Under the pieces are notes generated by a model. It did not search any database, was not told where the DNA came from, and worked only from the letters and a program-made list of their open reading frames with translations. The translations under genes and the position numbers were made by a program. A stretch of 64,000 bases of DNA from Membranipora membranacea (taxonomy: Eukaryota; Bryozoa; Gymnolaemata; Cheilostomatida; Membraniporidae). The DNA lies in assembly GCA_914767715.1 (NCBI GenBank), contig OU612067.1, positions 17,055,001 through 17,119,000 on the forward strand, given 5' to 3'. Positions within the stretch are counted from its first letter, which is position 1. Each line of letters starts with the position of its first letter. Below are positions 57,831 to 64,000 of the stretch, one piece after another.

Positions 57831-60782
57831 CTCAGTCTTCGGTCAGAGACAAAACTTGTGATTTAACCCACCCACATCTTCATTTTTCTCATGTACGTTT
57901 TTTAAATTACAACAGCCCATATAGTGAAAGTTGGCAATTATTAGTTCGGTTTACTAGACCCCCATGGTATGTGTATCAACTCACACACGAAAAAAGAAAC
58001 ATTCTTATCCATGATTGTTTGGGCAGGTTGGACCCAACAAATAAATCCAACTGATAAGCATGAGTCTTTTGATGGCCTGAAGGGTTTTTTTTAGTTGCAA
58101 AAATGAGACTTCTTTTTCAAAACTTCACTGTCTGCATATCCAGATCAAACAGGCAATGCAGTTGTTCTTTTGTAGCTTTTTCAACGTTGTAAGAGTTGTG
58201 TACACTTTGTATGCCATGCTGAGTAAACGAATACTGATGGTCACTTTATTAATTGTCTTAGATTCTAAAGTCCTGCCTTATCTTGCTGGTGCTGATTAAC
58301 CTACGTTGATTATCTGGGACAGTCAAATTCACTGATACCCCGCCTTTTGAATTGCGCAGCTGATGAGTTTTTAGATAGTTTAATTCTGATTGGAAATGGA
58401 AATGTTGGTCGTAAATTCAAAAGCTATTCTTAGAATTAAAAGAATTGAGGATAAATTGCTGAGAACTTTTAAAACATCTCCTCTGTGACCTCCCAAATTT
58501 TTTTATAGCTATTGAGCACAGTATTTCCAAGATGTTTATTTAGATTATGATCATCATGGGATGAAGACAACCGTTGGTTGAGAGCTCATAACTCACACTT
58601 ATCCCTGCTGTGTGTATCATTTCGCCCCTTAGGCACCGTTTTGGGAATCAAACAAGACATTATATAATTACACACATGAGGCCCTAGGGAACCGTGTCAA
58701 TCTTGACTCCAAGGGCAAGATTGTTTTACGTCACATGGAAGCTTTACAAACAGTGGAAATGAAAGATTTTCAGATTACACTCAGCTTAATCCAATTGATT
58801 TTTTGCTGCTCTTCATGTACACACAAGCTGATACAAAAATCATTTCTATCTTAGAGGGAAGCAATAGCTGAGCTCGATGGGGGCGTATAGTTTCCATACT
58901 CATCCCTATTATTGCTGCATACCGTTGAAAGCTCAAAACGTGCCAATAGCTTTTTTACTTCATTTTAACCAGGGCACCGAGCTTTTTTAGTTCAAACTAT
59001 TGTCAGCATTCAAATATTATCATTGCTACCACAATGATTCAGGAATGTAGAAATGAACATAACACAAGCATTGAGGGGACTACACTAAATGAGAGTGAAA
59101 CTACATGTCTATGAAATATATGATTTTGAGTGGGAGGGGTTGGGCTTAATTGGCTGGAATTTAAACAGGTCAGCCAGAGTTAATGGAAGTTGAAATCATG
59201 TATGCAGCGGATTATGTCTATGCTACGAATGTTTATTTTATTTTTGTCTACTCCTCTTTCGATCTGGCCACTTAAACTGTCCGATGGTGGGATAAGCATA
59301 ACATTGATATACACCCCTGATGTTTGTATTGAGAGCTCTGAAGTTAACAACCCTCCGTATTCATTAAATAGACTCTTCCTCTCTCACTCTCTCTGTTAGA
59401 TTTAGTATTCAATCTCTCGACACCCTACTTGATCGCTTACAATTATGGCCGCTGTTGGTTATTCTAGGGCTGAAACAATTACACTCTTTTTCCTAAAATC
59501 TGATTTAAATGACCATAGAACTAGGTGGAACTTCTGTATAATTTTTTTCGTTACTGTTCTAATTTTTGGATACGAATGAAATTTCAATGCTTATACATAT
59601 ATCTGGAACTGCCTTTAACCAATCCTGCACACCTGTCACGCATTAACTTTATTCCGCTGTCACTTTGAATTGGAATCTCCAGTCTCCAATTTCAACCTAA
59701 TCATCTTCCCCTTCTTTATTCTTATTAATGAGGTTGCAGGAAAATCATTTGGGTTGTGCAATTTGGCCCTCCTGGACATCATGGCAAACACCCAGGGAAT
59801 CCACAGATCTGATTAAAGTGAAGCGTACTATTTTCAGGTAAGTGTAGTAAGCGTATGGAATAGCATGCTTTGTTAGCTGCTGAAGTCACGATACAGGAAG
59901 AACATCATCATCATTTTTTAACTTCATGGTGATAATAAATGAACATTGAACTTTGAATATAGTGCATTGGCGCAGCCCTAACTCGCTGCCTGGTTATGTT
60001 TACCAAGGATTGGAGTAAAGAATTATGTTACAGCGTGTTGTTACAAGCATCAATCAATGGAATTAACATAGTACTCTCCAGTTAATAATATAATTATGAA
60101 TGTGTGATCACTCCTTCATACCTCCCTCCTTTTTACATTGGAAATGGTGATTAACTTTCTGCATGTGTTTTGCTCCTCACTTTTTTTGATTCAATGCAAA
60201 CTCTTTTCTGCTACCATCTAGTGATGAAATGATTCAGGATTAGCTACATGCGACAAATAATTCAGGCTTCAGTCACTAAAAAGGGTGAGTGAATTTTTTT
60301 AAACCAGCATCTGATGTTGATAGAGTTATTTTTAATTCCCTGTAAGGGAACTCGCCTCTGAGAACGTTGTGAGATCTTTTGCTTGGTTTTGCGATTTTTG
60401 GTTTTTTTCATCTTATTGAGGTTTGTTTTCAACTCTGCAGTTTTGGCCTCATCTCATGTGGTGTGACAAGCTAGTTTGTGTGGTCTAATGCTTATGTGGC
60501 GCTTCGCATTCAACAAATCCACACCTTGAATCATCAGTTTAGGGGTGAATGCCACAAACTGCCCTATGTCTTCACGACCCCCATTGTACGTAGCGTAGGG
60601 GTTTGCCATTTTATGTTGAATTGTTATGGGGTCGATGTTATCTATGATTTTATGACGACAATGGAAAAGACTGCATACTAATCGTGGTGCATCTGACACT
60701 GTGCTGTTTACATATTATTGCCATAAGGAAGTGAAATCTAACAGTGTGATTATAAAATAAAGAGTATGTACATATTTAAAAC

Positions 60783-60876
60783 AAGTTTGATCCGATTGCC
60801 TGCATTCTAGTCGCTCCTCTTCCGCTGGACCAGTGGGTCGGGAGCAGCTCTGAATGCAGGCAAACGGACCAAACTT
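60783..60876. mobile_element. MITE family 1, copy 3
   Basis: AAGTTTGATCCGATTGCCTG at the left and CAGGCAAACGGACCAAACTT at the right are inverted ends. The shortest copy of the family seen here (94 bp). Confidence 0.8.
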
Positions 60877-63069
60877 GGTCTCGTACATATTAGACAAACT
60901 TTAAACATGAGAAACAAAAAATCTGTCAAAATGTGGATCGATGATTAATAAGCTGATGGACCTGAAATGTTATGTCTTGCATCCTTGTTCAGTAGTCTGG
61001 AATCCCGAAGTTTCAAACCAGCCACCTCCGTTGAAAAGGTTTTCCATGAGGGATTTTGAGTTTGAAAACAGCGAGCATGCGGGCAGTGGAGTTCTTTTTC
61101 CTCGAAATCCTCTTGAGCCTGGGGTGGGGGAGTGTTTCTTTTCTCCCTAACTCTCACTTTCGTATACTGTGTTGACAATTGTCTTGCTTGGGGCTCATTC
61201 TTGTTTTATTATTGCCATAAAGCATCGGCACATTTTTCTTCACATCATAATATGAAGATATCTTCTAGCTTTTTGCAAACAAACAGAAAATTAAGAACAA
61301 ATATAGAGGTCAGGTTTATATTTGCTACCTAAGTAAAGCAGGTTTAGCTTGGATGATTAGTCTCTGATCTTATGAACCTTTCATTATTTGTCCGCAGAAA
61401 AAATTGCTGGGAACTAAAGACATTTTCTAAAAGCTCAGAATTCATCAAAGGGTTCAATCTGGAAAATGAGAGCTCGATACACATGTGTCACATAGTACTT
61501 TCCATGTGTTGCTCTTAGCTTCTTTATGCTACATACAAGTTCTTACGCATCCGCCATATTTAACAGGCCCCATAAGCTCATGTGGCATGTGTCGAGTAGT
61601 GCTTGCCCCTCATAGACGGCTTATCTTATGAAACGGGATTATTTGTTCTACACTCTGCAGAAACACAGTAGACCTTCTGTTATAATTTTCCTGATTTGAA
61701 CAGCTCTGAAAGCAGAAATGTCTCCGTACCCAGACTTTCTCACTCGTCATTACCTCTGCTGTAAGCCAGACTGTTAGCATCCTGTCTGTCTGGAATATCC
61801 TGACAAAATCAAGGTTTCTGCCCTCAAAACATTCCAATATCTTACTTTGCACCCGCAGACAGCCAATTCCAAAGCTAGCCTTTAAATGATTTTGCTAATC
61901 GAGAAGGGAAGGCCAGTCTTAAAGTGATTTTGCTAATTGAAAAGGATACTTAAAAAAGCTTATTGATAATTGCTTCCAAAAGTGGATAATTACGTCAGTT
62001 TTTGTAAACTTTCAATTAATATACACAAATAATGTCTGTTTGCATTTTTATAAATTCTGGACGTATCAATCTTTCAAGGTGGGGGTTGGTACCAATTATC
62101 CCTTAATTATGAACAATCTATTTAGACCCACAGGCAAAGTAGTCCAGGTGGCTAGACACCTCAGGGCATCAATGTATAAAAAGTTATTAAAGGTCCACAT
62201 GGATACAATTTTGCTGTGTACGTTTTTCTGATTGTTTTTGATACGTGTTATGAATTTGCACTAATAGTGGTCAGCAATACGTAAATTAGCATCTAAGAAG
62301 TCAAGTCATCACCTCCATGAAATTTTGGTGCAGACGTGAAAAAATAAGGATATTGACTTTTTCGAGTCGGTTTTTTTATAGAGGAGTCAGCATTACTAAG
62401 TGATTTTTCACCATTTCATGTTGCACACAAGAGATTTAAGTTTGTTATTTCTGTAAAAAAACTTAGTCACATTTGGTCATTGTCCTGCAATGTTTTTTTG
62501 TGGATGACGTTATTGCTCTCAAAAATTATCATCAATGTTTGATCGCACCTGATGAATTTTAAAAAATCAGATTTTTTATAGCTAGAGGCTTCCAAAAACC
62601 TCTCAATTATTTACATGCCCTGAACCTTGGAACCGTTGGTTTGTTATTTTGCCTCATGGGAAACCAGAATAAAAGTTTTCAGTGTTGAAAGCATGACCTG
62701 TGTGTAAAATTTGGGTACAATTCAATGGACGACATTAAATTTTAAAAGACATGACGCTGTCTGCAACACACCATAAAAGGGCTGAATTGCTCCCATTGCT
62801 GTGATGGAAAGTTAATCCACCAAGATATCTGCTACCAATTTTGTCATGATGATAGAATCTTGTTGATTTAATCCCATCTTATTAATTTTGCATAGCTTTC
62901 ACAGAATTAAATTCTTTTCTTAGAATGGAAATAGTATCATAACATCATGCAGTTAGAACACTTAACACAGGGGCTCATCTGAAATTGATCTGATTGGCTG
63001 TCCCTACTAGCATGAATTATATAACCTGGGAAATCAACTTCTTTAGAAAAATGCAGACAGTATTAAAAT

Positions 63070-63433
63070 CATTCTGCGCATGCTCAGCTCTGGGCATGAG
63101 CTGATCTCTGCAAAATTGAGCCTCGGAATTCCGAAGCCATCTGATTGGCTACCAGCTCTGGTGGCACACTCTCAAATGCGTGCGGAATTGTTAGAAAGAG
63201 TTATCTTCTATTGTCACTATTAGCTAAATTTGACTGGCAATTTATGCAGGGGATGTCCTATCTCCCCAGACCAAAATTGCAATTAGAACCCAGACTAAAC
63301 TCATTGTTCTTGCACATGCGCAAATTCAAGTCACGCATGATACATACTTAGCCTTACGACATTCTCTTTGTGGTAATGATACCCTAGTTTATCAGTGATC
63401 TACATGCCCAGTCAGATCACGAGAGTCAGTATG
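63070..63433 (+). mobile_element. 364-bp non-autonomous DNA element, copy 2 (9-bp target duplication)
   Basis: Same length, ends and orientation as 14492-14855. Flanked by a perfect TATTAAAAT duplication at 63061-63069 and 63434-63442, different from the duplication at copy 1. Internal open frames are not coding. Confidence 0.85.
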
Positions 63434-64000
63434 TATTAAAATGCCTTCAACGTCGATGATTTGGGCTTTTCCAGAATGCTACTAGGGACTGGCTATTTTT
63501 GCAAGCCCATTGTTTGGCAAAAGAAAGCTAATGATGCTATTCCAGATATGGAATTCAATGATAGCTTTATTCTAATGACGTGTTGGGCCTTGGTACAGTA
63601 GCTAAATGTAGCCAGGGTGGCTATGTGTATCTCAGCGGACCATACCACCATCCACGAGATCACTGCTCCGGAAGAATATATGCAGGGAAACAATTAGTCT
63701 GAGCCCCCCAAACACTTACCCCCTCTCCCGCAGCGAAGATAATCAACTAACCTTTCCTCCCTCTTTTATACCATACAATAATACTGTTGCTAGTTGGGCA
63801 ACAGGCTAGACTGGCTAGTGATCTCAGACGATATTTGTTTATTGTTTCTGCATCATATGTCAAACTAATTTAGTAATTGCTGCCTAGTAGGTTGTTGATC
63901 TATGGTTTGAGAAATCAGAACCAGAATGGTGATGAGTGATGACCTGATGGGACCTTAGCCCAGGAACATCCAGCCCACACACCACCCCTGCACAAGGTTT

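Larger units (their letters stand above)
56344..63999. other. Gene-poor right end with repeats
   Basis: 7.7 kb with no coding exon that I can support on either strand. The first part includes the 3' UTR of the MPV17L-like gene. Holds a SINE (57655), a MITE (60783) and the second 364-bp element (63070). Short segments bounded by AG and GTAAGT/GTGAGT at about 59720-59837 and 60223-60283 could be untranslated exons of a gene to the right, but nothing coding confirms this. Confidence 0.55.

Noticed and set aside
59720-60283. Possible untranslated exons of a gene to the right
   Set aside because: AG and GT signals alone are common by chance. No coding exon in the remaining 3.7 kb supports it.
60454-60699. 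Opposed 81- and 67-codon open frames
   Set aside because: No recognisable motif, no neighbouring exons, and both strands equally open, so chance is likely.

Overview
This 64 kb window is animal nuclear DNA, A+T-rich and apparently CpG-poor by eye. Its genes are split by GT-AG introns of about 0.2-2 kb and separated by kilobases of repeats. Integrin alpha, CFAP20, ERI2-type exonuclease, MPV17-family and eIF2-beta genes together indicate a metazoan. The low gene density, many small non-autonomous DNA elements and tRNA-derived SINEs fit an invertebrate. I cannot fix the phylum. All exon models below were assembled by hand from splice sites, reading-frame phase and family conservation.

Layout. 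(1) 48-9023, plus strand: the C-terminal half of an integrin alpha subunit, entering from the left edge and ending in a transmembrane helix and the K-x-GFFKR tail. (2) 9024-12350: repeat-bearing spacer. (3) 12404-32681: a local cluster of five copies of one three-exon gene for an FAD-dependent amine/L-amino-acid-oxidase-like enzyme. A (+), B (-), D (-) and E (-) have open, phase-consistent models; C (+) is truncated at both ends. A/B and C/D form two convergent pairs, and the flanks are duplicated with the genes. The cluster shows exon remnants, mosaic copies, a SINE in a 5' leader and a deletion that made a new C-terminus. (4) 35034-39605, plus: complete EIF2S2 (eIF2 beta). (5) 42715-45099, minus: complete CFAP20. 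(6) 48605-52227, minus: complete short ERI2-like 3'-5' exonuclease. (7) 53988-56343, plus: an MPV17L-like membrane protein whose first codon must be supplied by an upstream exon. (8) 56344-64000: no supported gene, only repeats.

The five single-copy genes (integrin signalling, translation initiation, cilia, RNA or nuclease function, organelle membrane) show no obvious shared pathway. The oxidase cluster is the dynamic part of the window. Its four intact copies share exon phases and a TATA-like box about 50 bp before the ATG, so they may be co-regulated, but their substrate cannot be read from sequence alone.

The mobile fraction is informative. A 364-bp element occurs twice, each copy flanked by a perfect, copy-specific 9-bp duplication. 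A 504-512-bp foldback element occurs twice in opposite orientation, once nested inside a 1.08-kb palindrome in an oxidase intron. A 94-125-bp MITE family with AAGTTTGRTC ends occurs three times, and a 34-36-bp G/C-rich hairpin occurs three times at the integrin locus.
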